Translations under genes and position numbers: made by a program
Source of the DNA: Paraglomus occultum
Taxonomy: Eukaryota; Glomeromycota; Glomeromycetes; Paraglomerales; Paraglomeraceae
Direction of reading: 5' to 3'
Length of the DNA stretch: 21,557 nt
Assembly (NCBI GenBank): GCA_910592205.1
Contig: CAJVPJ010000579.1
Coordinates: 1-21,557 of the forward strand
Shown: piece by piece, positions 1 through 9,379 of the stretch
Numbering within the stretch: position 1 is the first letter of the stretch
How the letters are laid out: the number at the start of each line of letters is the position of its first letter
The notes under the pieces: generated by a model
The model's input: only the letters and a program-made list of their open reading frames with translations
Database searches by the model: none
What the model was told of the DNA's origin: nothing

Positions 1-700
1 ACGATTTCATTAATCGAAATATCTTCTATCGTTATTTTTATTAAGCAACGATTATACAAATTTGAGCATCAATGTTAATTACAGCTATGACTTATTTAAT
101 TAATGGTTAACATAATAGTAACTATTTGCTATATCGTATGGTTGTAAAGCGCTTACCCATAGTCACATGCCCGCACATTTTTTTTGCCATGTCGGAAATA
201 ATTGGGAAATGAACATATTTAATAGTCCAATGAGAGTCAGGGCTGATGACAGACGTGCGCCATTACTAAATTACTAATAACTGTCACGGCGATAACAATA
301 AAAAAAACAAAGACTTTTATGGCTTATACGTATACAAACAACTAATTACAAATGCATATAAAATTTTAAATTTTTTTTTTCGTATAAACATTAGCACCAC
401 CAAAAATTTAACAAAAAAGGCGGTTATCGCTCATTGGTAAATTTGGATGCAAAGATTTGAGGTAAAAACTACCAGGATATGTAGAGGGGACTGCTGAGAA
501 CACGTCTATGCAAAAAAAAATAATTGGTGTAACCATGACGATATTAATATCCGCCTTTACTATTAGTATCAACGGTCGGTACGCTCCTTACGAACAAGTG
601 CTAATGCATCACGTCAATAATTATAATAAGAAAAGTCTATGCTAGAATCCGGTTTTGTTATCAGCATGTAGTTTGTAGTATCACTGAATATCAAACAAGA

Positions 701-749
<49 letters not shown>

Positions 750-886
750 TCACTGGAATGATCGCCTATAAAAGTTACTTATTAAAGGATTTCGAGGTTA
801 GTACAGGGGGGAATCTACCTATTACTATTAACGTTTGATAAACAAAATCACTCGATAATACGAACTGAAATAGAAGAATCGTATTC
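1..886. other. Intergenic region upstream of the metallophosphoesterase
   Basis: I see no reading frame here that looks like a protein, and no RNA gene. The stretch is AT-rich with several homopolymer A/T runs, for example the T-run near 369-380. It contains one clear microsatellite (701-747, listed separately). The last part, about 750-886, must hold the promoter and 5' leader of the gene starting at 887, but I cannot point to a specific promoter element. Confidence 0.6.
701..747. repeat. (AAT)n trinucleotide microsatellite
   Basis: An uninterrupted AAT repeat of about 15.7 units (47 nt). It ends roughly 140 nt before the predicted start codon of the metallophosphoesterase gene, so it lies in the likely promoter or 5' leader. 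A pure repeat of this length is expected to vary in length between isolates. Any effect on expression is speculation. Confidence 0.97.
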
Positions 887-2259
887 ATGCGTAAAACTAT
901 CCTATTAGTATCTGATATTCATCGCCGCATCGATAATATCAACCGCCTACATAAGTGGCTAACGGAACGAAAACGCATAGAAACGTACGAGCGTTAATTT
1001 TCCAGCTGACGTTTTAACCCGCAAATCATACCAACGAATATTTGCATTTTTTTTAGTATTGACTTGATCATTGCCTCCGGTGATCTGGTTACTATAGATC
1101 ACGAAGTTGATGATGATATTGTCAAGGAAAAGTTAAGATTAATGTTTAAGCTTCAAAAATTGTGTTATGAAAAGAGAGAGAATGTGTGTGGTGTGTGACC
1201 ATTTGAGCATTATATAGGGAAAAGCAAGTATTCTATGATGTATTAAGTGGGCTTGCGGTATTGAATAAGACAGTTTACTATATTCCTGGCAAGTAGCAAT
1301 GACGGCGGGGGTTTAATAATTTATTGGTTGCCAATACTCATATTTACAATACCATAGGCAATCACGATCCATCAGATTCTTTCAATATGTACGCATGTGA
1401 TGAACTTGATAAACAGAGCATTATGGCAAGTGCAGGTTCGGACTTGGTCCAGAATTTCCATAATAAAGTGATCAATATAGGTATTAGTAGTTCTAATTGC
1501 ATTTAGCTAATAAGACCGGATATTAATTGACATGGAGCTTACTAGCACCAGGACTCAGTATGGTTGGATTTGGCGGTTCAGGAGACGCTGTATTAAAAAA
1601 TGAGCCATCCGAAGTTGTCTGGCCAGGTGAACGGATATCGACTATACATTGCATAGATAGGCAAATCGGTCTGTGTCACTGACTTTCATTTAAATGTTAG
1701 CATATCCCTTGGACACTGAGTCGTTGCTCTCCAAGCAACTACCGATACTTTTTTCCAAAGTTCCTAAACAAAATGACATTATGCTGGTTACTCATGTCGG
1801 TCCAGCTGATATATCAACAACTGATGTCAATAAGTACCCAAATGAATTGGAAACAAGGATAGCTGCAGGGAGGTAATATCACAACACGACACTAGCGGTT
1901 ATTACATTTCTGCAGTTAACTGTATATATATTAATATATTGACACATGATCGTATTTATTATCTCAGCCCTGCTATATTTGAACATATCGCCAACGAATC
2001 TCCGAGAAAAACGCCGGATGATGTAGATAGACTAACAATAACGGTCAATGTTCATGGACATTCTCACTTTCCCTTTGGATTCTCACACATAGGGCGTACA
2101 ATGATAGTGAACCCTGGTCCGCTTCGGGATGGACGGTTTGCAATCCTGACATTGGAAAGGCGTAGTTTAAATGAAGTCACTTCAGGGATAAGATTCTCAG
2201 AAGCATTGCAACGCGAGCAAGCGTGGGTCGTTGCTGACGTTGAATTTTATTGTATTTAA
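887..2259 (+). CDS. Calcineurin-like metallophosphoesterase, seven exons
   Basis: Exons: 887-984, 1057-1161, 1218-1288, 1358-1480, 1546-1626, 1701-1872 and 1968-2259, giving 313 residues. The metal-binding signatures of the calcineurin-like phosphoesterase fold occur in order: SDIH (residues 9-12), GDL (41-43), GNHD (92-95), THVGP (190-194) and GHSH (247-250). The family uses a two-metal centre to hydrolyse phosphomonoesters or phosphodiesters; the substrate cannot be told from sequence. There is no signal peptide or membrane segment, so it is probably cytosolic. The first ATG was chosen because the fold's first strand and SDIH follow at once. The third intron (1289-1357) begins with GC instead of GT; it interrupts the GNHD codons and restores them exactly when removed. 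The donor of intron 2 is the least certain junction: 1162 GTGTTA was chosen, and an earlier GT at about 1144 is also in frame. No relation to the neighbouring genes is apparent. Confidence 0.9.
1289..1357 (+). other. GC-AG intron inside the GNHD motif
   Basis: The exon reads ...TATATTCCTG, followed by GCAAGT instead of GTAAGT. The acceptor is CCATAG, followed by GCAATCACGAT. Removing 1289-1357 joins Pro-Gly-Asn-His-Asp in frame. Apart from the C, the donor fits the usual GYAAGT pattern. I found no GT donor nearby that keeps the Gly-Asn-His-Asp metal site. Confidence 0.85.
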
Positions 2260-2267
2260 CTTGGCGT

Positions 2268-2273
2268 AATAAA
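2268..2273 (+). promoter_or_regulatory. Candidate polyadenylation signal AATAAA
   Basis: AATAAA begins 9 nt after the stop codon of the metallophosphoesterase gene. The position suits 3' end formation for a gene with a very short 3' UTR. The hexamer is common by chance in AT-rich DNA, so this is a candidate only. Confidence 0.45.
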
Positions 2274-3428
2274 GCAATCACGTATTTGTTATCGTGTTTA
2301 TTTGATTGTAGAGGATTGAGACTTTGTTTTCGATTCGTGTTTCTAGCGAGTCAAACATTAGTCAACAGTGTTCATCATCCGGAATAATCAGAGTTGCTGG
2401 CATGGTTGCTTTTTCGTTTGATGTGGTTTTCTATTGATTTTTATTACATTCGATAATAGATCATACGTTGTAGTCGCGTGCTTTATGTCTCCAATGAGGA
2501 TCGTGATTAATAGAATCCACACCATTTTTTGCCACTTTTGTTGTCAGCACCTTAACCGTTTAAGCGTTCAGAGTTATAAGTAGTATTCTCTTCTAAGTGT
2601 GATTCGCTGTGACTTTTAATTTAAATAGACATCTTCGAACACTGCGGTGTGATATGTTTCGCTCGAAAAGTACTTATCAATAATATTGCCCTCAGGATAG
2701 TAGACGCTGTTTTCATACATTGGTCGATTATTTTTAATATCCGTTAATTGAGTGAATTATAATTGGCCGTCCACAATTGTATACATATTTAATACGTGTT
2801 CTCGTTGTTAATCGTGTGTTTTTAAATTCCATCTTAGCTCGGAATACTACGAGTAAGAAAACTTTTCCGTCCTAAAGCATAGACATCGTAACCCCAATAG
2901 CAATGGAGAATGGATGCCAACCTTCCACTTGCGTGTAAATTCACAATTTGTGAAACTCTTCTTGATTTTCTATCTCGAAGCAAACTTGCGTGCAGGACAT
3001 TAGCCAATATTTCGGCTGCAATAAATATCATATATTTGTCCCTTGTGTCACTGGTAACAAAAAGACATTTGGACAGAAGCGAAATGCTTTAATCTAGATT
3101 TTCTTAACTTAGTGCGTATAAAACATTTTTGTTCGTACAAGCTTCAAAACGATAAATATAATTGACTATCTGACAAGTAAACTATTAACCGTCTAATCCG
3201 CAATTTCTGTCTATAAAGATTAATATACAATGCTGAACCACATTGCTTTGTACAACTCACACTTTGTAAACATTACTGTCTCTGTTTTGCTTTTGACATG
3301 TCATTAACAACCGATCATGATGGCCTATGCAGGTCAAATTGAGTTATTTTTTGATAAACGAAAAATAAGAACAGAAAAAATTGTTCTCATTCTGTTAAAT
3401 TACCTCTCCGAAATTCCTTAACTTCGCA
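2274..3428. other. 3' intergenic space between convergent genes
   Basis: This stretch lies between the 3' ends of the plus-strand metallophosphoesterase gene and the minus-strand kinase gene. I find no intact gene in it. One minus-strand segment (2880-2985, listed separately) resembles a kinase exon. The rest is AT-rich sequence without recognisable structure. Confidence 0.55.
2880..2985 (-). pseudogene. Possible decayed copy of an ethanolamine kinase exon
   Basis: On the minus strand one frame reads VNLHASGRLASILHCYWG. Exon 7 of the kinase gene about 0.75 kb away, in the same orientation, encodes VNKFALASHCYWG. The order VN..A..LAS..HCYWG is kept, with what would be three- and two-residue insertions. 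At the DNA level the clearest match is CCCCARTAGCAATG on the plus strand, at about 2891 and 3634. I could not find other kinase exons beside it, so it would be a single-exon relic. The similarity is short and could be chance. Confidence 0.3.
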
Positions 3429-5123
3429 TTACAATGAAAGGAATTCCTCCTTGCGGTTGTTATATTCATCAAATCGTTTGATAGCATATCCCATGTAGTC
3501 AAAATCTATTTCTGATAGACGAGCTTGAACCTATTTCACGAATGAATAAATAAATAACAGATCCACGGTCTCGTATCGTTTTAAAAACCCAGGCGTTATT
3601 TCATGTAAATCAAGACTCACCAGAGCCCACAATCCCCAGTAGCAATGCGATGCTAATGCAAATTTATTTACCACGCTGTATAACTTTTCAATTTCCTCTC
3701 TGGTTGGGTCATGGTCTATTTTAATTAATAAATTTGCCGATTTAGTTAAGGATAACACGACGCATAAAAACGATCACATATTAAGTGCGATACCAGGATG
3801 AGCAGCCGATAAATAATTACGCAACCAAATCATCTGGAAGTCCTTGTTTGGGTATAAATTGAAATCACAATCAAATCCTAGGGCGGACAGATAATGAGTT
3901 TTAGTTCCAGCCCTCTTCACGTAGCTTTGATGTTATGAACGAAAACATCTCAAGAATATACCTGCGAACTCGTTGAAATGATTCCCTATATCGAAACCTT
4001 GGTAGTTATAACCCGCATATTCAACGTCTATGAAAGATATTGTATTTCTTTCTTCGTTATAAATTAAGTTCGCATACAACAAGTCGCAATGACAAAAAAC
4101 GATAGGCGAATCTAACTCCTCGAGTCTTTTTTGGAGTGATTGTATCTGCAACACAAAAATGAAGGGTTATGCATTACTAAATAAAATATTTTCAATTCGT
4201 TGATACTCTTAATCTTTTGTAGCATATACGACAGTGAAAAAGTAATAACAACGCCTGTTTACCTCTTTCCTGATTTTAGTCATGTTAAAGTTAGCTTGAA
4301 ATGTTGCATTAACCAGGGGATTTTCGTACACCTCTGGAACTAATCAAGGCGGTAGTTTCAACAAACATACGTATCGTCTTTCTAGACTTTTCAATCAGAT
4401 CGCTTACTAAGCTTACCTTCATCCAACCATTTCCGCAACGTTGTAAATAAGGTAGGTATTCTCTCTCCAGCCAATTGCACACCATGCCATTTGGCAAGAT
4501 TTTCCGCGATCAGTTTACTTTTATCCGGATCAGACATATCTGGCACAGAGATAGCTTTGCCCGACAGGAATCCATACACAAGACCATTAGTAAATTTACC
4601 ATAGAGTTCTGGGCCAAGACCTAGTCCTGAGAGAACAACAAAGTTCTGCGATTGAAGAAATATACGGGATCACGAGGTGTATGGAGACATATCACGAAAG
4701 TATGATAAAACAACGAGAGAACCATTCGAACAAAAAACTTTGATTATATACCCTTATTTCTTGTCTTCGATCAATTATAAGTTCGGATCGATTACCGTAT
4801 ACACGGACCAAGACTGAGCGCGAGAGTCTTCTGTTTGTGCATTTGACAACTGGGCATGCGTTCATAGTACAAGTGTCCTTACTATATTTAGTCTAGTCTC
4901 TTCTATATTGATAATTTCGCTTACTTTATTACTTACGTTTGTTAGTTATTCCATCCGTGAACTGAACAAAGTCTAAATCTTTATCCATCCAGTCAGGGAA
5001 TAGGGATTGGATAACACGCCTTGCATCTCCAAAGAGATCAGAAAATGAGACAGTAATGTCCCGTGTGGGTATCGCTGTATCGATATAATGGTCCAAATGC
5101 TCGAGTGAAGTTATATGGGACAT
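3429..5123 (-). CDS. EKI1: Ethanolamine kinase (choline/ethanolamine kinase family), eight exons
   Basis: Exons in transcript order: 5123-4937, 4849-4752, 4645-4417, 4339-4263, 4145-3962, 3877-3794, 3715-3621 and 3530-3429, giving 351 residues. The product phosphorylates ethanolamine with ATP, the first step of the CDP-ethanolamine route to phosphatidylethanolamine, in the cytosol. Diagnostic segments: DGITNKL (57-63), LVRVYGNRSELIIDR (76-90), LGPELYGKF, NGLVYGF, the catalytic loop HCDLLYAN (216-223) with Asp218 as the expected base, and FIDVEYAGYNYQGFDIGNHF (235-254) holding the metal-binding Asp237. NHFNEFAG and the C-terminal CYWGLWAL are also typical. The LGPELYG and GLVYGF context and the length fit ethanolamine kinase better than choline kinase, but the substrate is inferred. 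The start ATG at 5123 gives a short N-terminal extension and follows in-frame upstream codons with another Met. The residue after the catalytic His is Cys where most members have Asn. Confidence 0.95.
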
Positions 5124-7739
5124 ACTGAAACAAAACCTGATGAAGTGGACATGGATACGTACAAACAAAATTTTGGGGATATTAAAAATTGTCACTATCG
5201 TACTACCGGGTATTAAAAAGATCGTTCTGACCCCGTGTGGCTGGAAATAATAATGCTCAAAATCTAATGAGTGAATCCTATCTTAATAAATGTTTGAACG
5301 AATATTTCCAAATATGATTCTTCAGAGGGAGGCCAAGTGGTGAATAATTCACACTCTGCATAGCATTCGTTTAGTCGGTCTTTGATGCTCTGTATAGATG
5401 CTCCTCGACTGGTAAAATTCCAAGTTAACAGTATTCCACCACTGTAGAACGCTTGCGGCAGATTGAGGTTATGTCTCACGGATGAGGAAGTTCAAACATT
5501 CTTCGCGAATTGCATAGGCTTACAATGAACGGTCTTCGAGTAGGCTCACAGAAGAAACTTTTACGGACGGATACATTTGTTTTGTTTAATATCGACTATT
5601 CTCAAAGATAAGGGTAATATATTCAATTGTTGAAAAGAGTATCATTATTTTACGAAAGAAAGTCAATCTAGCACGGCTGGTTTAAGATTATATGAACCTC
5701 TCATTATCTATGCGCTATAATATGATATCTGCTATATCAAGTATATTTTATATAATTGGCATATGGTGCTTTTTGGTTATAGGCCTTATCAAGAGCTTGC
5801 TAACAAAGTCCGGCATATCAAGACAACTTTTATCAATATTGGTAAGTTATACCCGTTATATCGAGGGTCCGTTATATCAAATTTTCACTGTGCAGTTAGA
5901 TTTTTTATGATAAACGTTTTGGTGTTTTCTTCCTCTGCTGTATTGTAAATAGATAAAAACAGCCTAAACTGGCGCTTTAGCGATCGCTTTGTTGTGAATA
6001 AACGTTCCTCGCGATAGTTATGAACATTTTTGGTAGATACTCGTCGAAATGTTGAGGTGGAGTGATGTTATATCTTTATTTATAATGTCGAGTTAATTAC
6101 CGCGTGAAGAGCTGTTTGCAATTACCCTAGAATCTGCACGAGACTGCTAAGCCCGTATTCCGTTAAACTGCTAACGATGAGTTGCTGGTGGTCAGCAATG
6201 CACTAGATTTTAGTCAAACAATAAAAATAGTTAAAGCGAACAATAATACTTGATAGTTAATAAGGCTAGACTGTCACATGTTTTCACATTCTTTTTCGTT
6301 GCCTTGATTGGACCGATTCACTCTGTCGAACGAACACCATACTTGCAGTCTTTGGTAGTTCACCTAATCATAATCATTTGTTAATGACCGAAATAAAATA
6401 ATTAATAAGAGAATGCTATTCCATTTGAACTGTATTTCGAAACCCAGGATTTAATACCAATGACTTTTGGCTCGGCAATATTTCCATCCATAATATTTGG
6501 ATACGCAGGTTTTAAAATTTGTTTTCATTGCTCGCCTAGATATGAGAATTTACCGTACACCTATATTATATTAATGCGTGTAAACTATTCGACAATCATT
6601 ACAACACACAATGTTGACAACGTAAAGCACAGTATTGCCATCATTCTAATTAATATTACAGGTTTGGCATGACTAATCGTAATGCAAAAGTTATTTGTAT
6701 TTGTATTATAAACGATTTAGATGCTTACAAGTACTTAACAGTGGTCTTACTCTCAAGCAACATTACTCTGGATAATTTGAATTAACCAATGGTTTATCCG
6801 AGCTTCCCATGTTTACATAGTTCACGTATTTCGGATGTTTTATGTTATTTGTATTAGATAATTGGAAATTTGTCCTACAAATAATAGCCATCAACTAAAG
6901 GTCGAAGATTACGAAAGCCTTTTCTCAGGCATAATCCAACGGGATTACGTGGGTACCAGAAAATTCTTATGAAAAAGATTCGTTCTATTACTAATTGATC
7001 GGTAGACTATTACATATGTCCAATTCTACATTTTCTACCCAGCTACGGTCTGTCGCTTGTTAACTTGACGTGGTCACACGATAATCACAGGTAAATATCT
7101 GGATATTAATTAACACGATTATCTGTTGCGCTAAATGTCATCATCTAACCCTTTGCTTTATGTCGGATAATTACGGGGTAATCATGTGTAACACAACCTA
7201 TTCGTAACTGTAAAAAGAGGTTTAGGAACATCTTTATCCAAATAAAGAGCAGTAGCCTGTCTATTTTAGAGACGTCGCATGACATTTTGCATAGAAAACG
7301 AGATTCTATGCTGGTTTTTTCTGTCAATCTTGTGAGAATATGGTTAAATAAAAACACAAATGTTTATTTTAAGTTTCATCGACAGGTTTCGGTGGTACGA
7401 AATATTTTTTATTATATAATAATAAATAAATAGTATTCGATAACAACAAAAAGATAAAGGTATCACATGTGCAATGGAAGAAATTCCACGATAAGAGAAA
7501 GTCTATGGCGCAACCAGTAAAAATACTAAAATATGTGCTGAATCAGTTTCGTGTGACAGAGATTAGTCTCATGTGTACAATGCTATATAGAGTTAAACTT
7601 CTGACAATTTGACATTGTAACGGAGAACCCAGTTTCAACTCTGCAGACTGATAACCCTCTTTTCGTTCCAAACCACTGGAGATAACAGAAGCATCAAAGG
7701 ACAAAGAAACTTGGATAGAATTTGAACATTGACCGAAAT
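5124..7739. other. Gene-poor intergenic region
   Basis: About 2.6 kb lies between the divergent kinase and AIG2-like genes. I see no gene I can name. Open frames of 60-72 codons at 5264-5479 (-), 5692-5910 (+), 6460-6672 (+) and 7145-7357 (-) lack recognisable domains, exon-like boundaries or matching neighbours, and I regard them as chance. The stretch should contain the kinase promoter near 5124-5400 and the AIG2-like promoter just before 7740. A possible transposon terminus is at 5845-5890. Confidence 0.55.
5845..5890. mobile_element. Possible terminus of a pogo/Tc1-type element
   Basis: Two direct copies of CCGTTATATC (5853-5862 and 5869-5878) are separated by CGAGGGT-like sequence (TATCGAGGGTCCG) and followed by a terminal CACTG. 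Read on the minus strand this is CAGTG, then GATATAACGGACC and CTCGATATAACGGG. Paired TATAACGG-type repeats behind a CAGTG/CAGT end are what I associate with terminal inverted repeats of pogo-like elements. Looser variants (CTGCTATATCAAG and CGGCATATCAAG) lie at about 5730 and 5812. I did not find the opposite terminus or a transposase, so at most this is a solo or truncated end. Confidence 0.35.
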
Positions 7740-8665
7740 ATGGGCGATTTTTCTTGCTTTTTTTATGGAACGTTGATTTTCACTCAGATATTGAGGCGCG
7801 TAATTACTGAAGGACAGTCGTTGAAAGAGTCCGATGTTGCGTTTGGACCTGTTATTCCCGCCGTGTTGAAGGTATGAAACACGAACGTTTGTTTATACTG
7901 ATAATCGAACATACACAGCAAGTTCTAAGCAGATACGCTGTATGGATAATAGAACGTTGATACTATGGGAAAGTTTAAATGCTATCGTAAGGGTATACAT
8001 GATTATACAACGTCGTATATATTACGGGCGGAATAGCATGTCTTCATTACAATTAGTCATCAGGCAAAAAATGTCCTACACTGGCTAAAACATTATCTGT
8101 CTTACTAGGGATACAGACGGCATAAAGTCTTCAACGCTGTTTATCCAGCAATTATAAAAGGTTCGGAAAACGATGAGACACGAGGAGTGCTTGTGAGTGG
8201 ATTGACATCACAAGATATATTGCGATTAGATTTATTCGAGGGCAATGTAAGTCAGAATACTCGCTGATGATATTAATTTAGATAGTTTATGCGGTGATTG
8301 AGTAATTTATAATCAACGTTTTCCGAAATCTTAACATTTTCCATCCCCGTAATAATCACTTTCCCGTATCTCAGCAATATGTTCGAACAGACGTCGAAGT
8401 TTTAATAATAGAGGAAGCAAAGCGCAATTCATTCCATTCCGATCCCGATCTTGTAGACACTGATGCAGACATTATCTACACGCCCCCACCCAGACCACGT
8501 CTCGTCCCGGCACAAACATATGTTTGGAACGATGCTCCTGCTCTGTTAGAGAAGGACGATTGGGATCCAGAGGAGTTCAAGACTAACATGAAGAGATGGT
8601 TGGAAGAAGAAGAAGAAGAGCTTGCCAGCATCAGAGTTGAGATGGAAAAAAATAAAGAGTCATGA
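7740..8665 (+). CDS. AIG2-like / gamma-glutamylcyclotransferase-fold protein, three exons
   Basis: Exons 7740-7871, 8109-8246 and 8375-8665 join in phase 0 to encode 186 residues. The AIG2/GGCT signatures are clear: FFYGTL (7-12), which forms the substrate loop; VIPAVLKGYRRHKV across the first junction; YPAIIKG; RGVLVSGLT; and LRLDLFEG (83-89), whose Glu88 is in the position of the family's general acid/base residue. QYVRTDVEV follows in exon 3. Known members act on gamma-glutamyl peptides or gamma-glutamylamines to release 5-oxoproline, but many AIG2 proteins have no assigned substrate, so only the fold and likely active site are supported. The C-terminal tail is highly charged, includes a run of six Glu and holds no further domain. 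No signal peptide is seen. The first ATG lies three codons before the YGTL-bearing strand, as expected for the family. Confidence 0.93.
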
Positions 8666-9379
8666 AACATACTAGAAATATTAGACAAGGCAAAGTATCT
8701 AGATGAGATGGGTGAAGCACGACAAAAATTATATAGAAGGAAAGGGTAACAGTATATTTAATGTATATGATGTAAAATAAATACAACAGTATATTAATTA
8801 CGCAATCTCACCAATCTATGGTATCCACTTTATGCAAGATTAGATTTACAACTCGGTCCGAGTTTACTTAATTGCAAGATTATAATCCATTTCGTCAAGG
8901 TGTTTCGCGTAATAAAAAACCGCGATGATTGAATAGAACGTGTCTGAAGTATCGCGAAAAATGCAAAGTACAGTCAACACTCAATCCTTTTGTGAGGAAT
9001 GGCTTCCAAGAAAAAAGTGGTTGAACATTGCTCCAAGAATTTGATTGGAATGTTAATTTCCTTTATATTGAGCTGTAATGCCATCTGCGTTACGGCAAGA
9101 CGTGTTTATAAGTGATTTGGTCATTTGAGTCGTTGCGTGCCATTTGGCCGCTTGGAAGCAAACGACTAAAGTTGAACTTACGTATCGAGAATTTCGGTAA
9201 AAATATTCACGTTAAAATGGTACGCTGTAAATTAATATGTTAGTAGGTTTTTCGTATCAATATCAACCCAAACAGAGCAATCATCTGGCACGTGATCGTT
9301 TTCCGCGTTATTAATGACAACGCAAAGTAGTTTGTGAATGCATGTCCGCATTAGTTCTGCATTACTCTCGCTAATAGTC
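8666..9379. other. Intergenic region between the AIG2-like and MT-A70 genes
   Basis: About 710 nt hold the 3' UTR of the AIG2-like gene, with an AATAAA at 8776-8781, and the promoter of the MT-A70 gene. An upstream ATG at 9218 opens only a seven-codon frame, which could be a short upstream reading frame if transcription starts before it. Nothing else is recognisable. Confidence 0.55.
8776..8781 (+). promoter_or_regulatory. Candidate polyadenylation signal AATAAA
   Basis: AATAAA sits about 110 nt after the stop codon of the AIG2-like gene, a plausible 3' UTR length. It is supported only by the hexamer and its position. Confidence 0.4.

Noticed and set aside
5692-5948. Two overlapping plus-strand open frames of about 60-70 codons
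   Set aside because: They overlap in different frames across the repeat-like pogo terminus. Their translations are hydrophobic, AT-driven and unrecognisable.
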